A stretch of DNA of 13,212 bases from Bacteroidota bacterium (GTDB lineage: Bacteria > Bacteroidota > Bacteroidia > Flavobacteriales > Weeksellaceae): assembly GCA_023388015.1 (NCBI GenBank), contig JAEWHB010000062.1, forward strand, positions 1 through 13,212, in the 5' to 3' direction. Positions 13,155-13,212 of the stretch are shown here, piece by piece. Under the pieces are notes generated by a model. That model was not told the DNA's origin and searched no databases. It saw nothing but the letters and a program-made list of their open reading frames with translations. Numbering within the stretch: the stretch's first letter is position 1; every line of letters begins with the position of its first letter. Both the position numbers and the translations under genes were made by a program.

Positions 13155-13212
13155 TTAATCGGTTTCCCAAATCAGTGAAACTTCGTATTTTTTGAAAAGA
13201 TTGTCTTTGCTG
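13155..13212 (-). CDS. C-terminal fragment of an unidentified protein
   Basis: On the minus strand an open frame enters from the window edge and ends at a TAA (13155-13157), giving SKDNLFKKYEVSLIWETD. The composition looks like a real alternating beta-strand C-terminus, and the stop abuts the rnr stop with no gap, similar to other tail-to-tail pairs here. Only 18 residues are visible, so no family can be assigned. Confidence 0.45.
   Translation of the reverse strand, partial: SKDNLFKKYEVSLIWETD

Overview
The window looks like chromosomal DNA of a low-GC Bacteroidota, most likely class Flavobacteriia and close to Chryseobacterium/Kaistella (Weeksellaceae). This is an inference. It rests on AT-rich DNA, several promoters of the Bacteroidota TAnnTTTG (-7) type with weak or absent Shine-Dalgarno sequences, a YceI-type lipoprotein, a DUF6922/AbiEii pair of the kind common in Bacteroidota, and housekeeping proteins of flavobacterial flavour.

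Layout. Positions 1-138 hold the C-terminus of a sensor histidine kinase, overlapped by trmN6 (119-823, +), a tRNA modification methylase. Convergent to it is an orphan ABC-transporter ATPase with a TOBE-like tail (864-1832, -). Divergent from that is a YceI-family lipoprotein (1947-2612, +) ending in a clear intrinsic terminator. Next is hutI (2709-3932, +), the imidazolonepropionase of histidine degradation, with no other hut gene in view. Positions 3927-5911 form a small accessory-looking block: a DUF6922/AbiEii toxin-antitoxin-like pair (-), an isoprenylcysteine-methyltransferase-like membrane protein (-) and a divergent XRE regulator (+). A 314-bp gap with a strong 16-bp inverted repeat leads to yicC (6226-7086, +) and gmk (7190-7759, +), which converges on pgk (7811-9001, -). 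A 645-bp very AT-rich gap separates pgk from the divergent rpiB (9647-10075, +). Then come a GT25 glycosyltransferase (10077-10874, -), rnr (RNase R, 10992-13154, +) and the last 18 codons of an unidentified minus-strand gene.

Functionally most of the window is core metabolism and RNA biology: tRNA methylation, two ribonucleases (YicC, RNase R), guanylate kinase, glycolytic Pgk and pentose-phosphate RpiB. These are mainly single-gene transcription units in alternating orientation, not one pathway operon. Accessory content is concentrated at 3927-5911.

I see no clear undescribed multi-gene system. The most interesting unexplained signals are non-coding: the 645-bp pgk-rpiB gap with DnaA-box-like 9-mers, palindromes, a direct repeat and possible mini-ORFs; two related long hairpins bracketing yicC; three helically phased GTTATA repeats in front of the XRE gene; and a recurrent promoter architecture with a nearly constant distance to the start codon.
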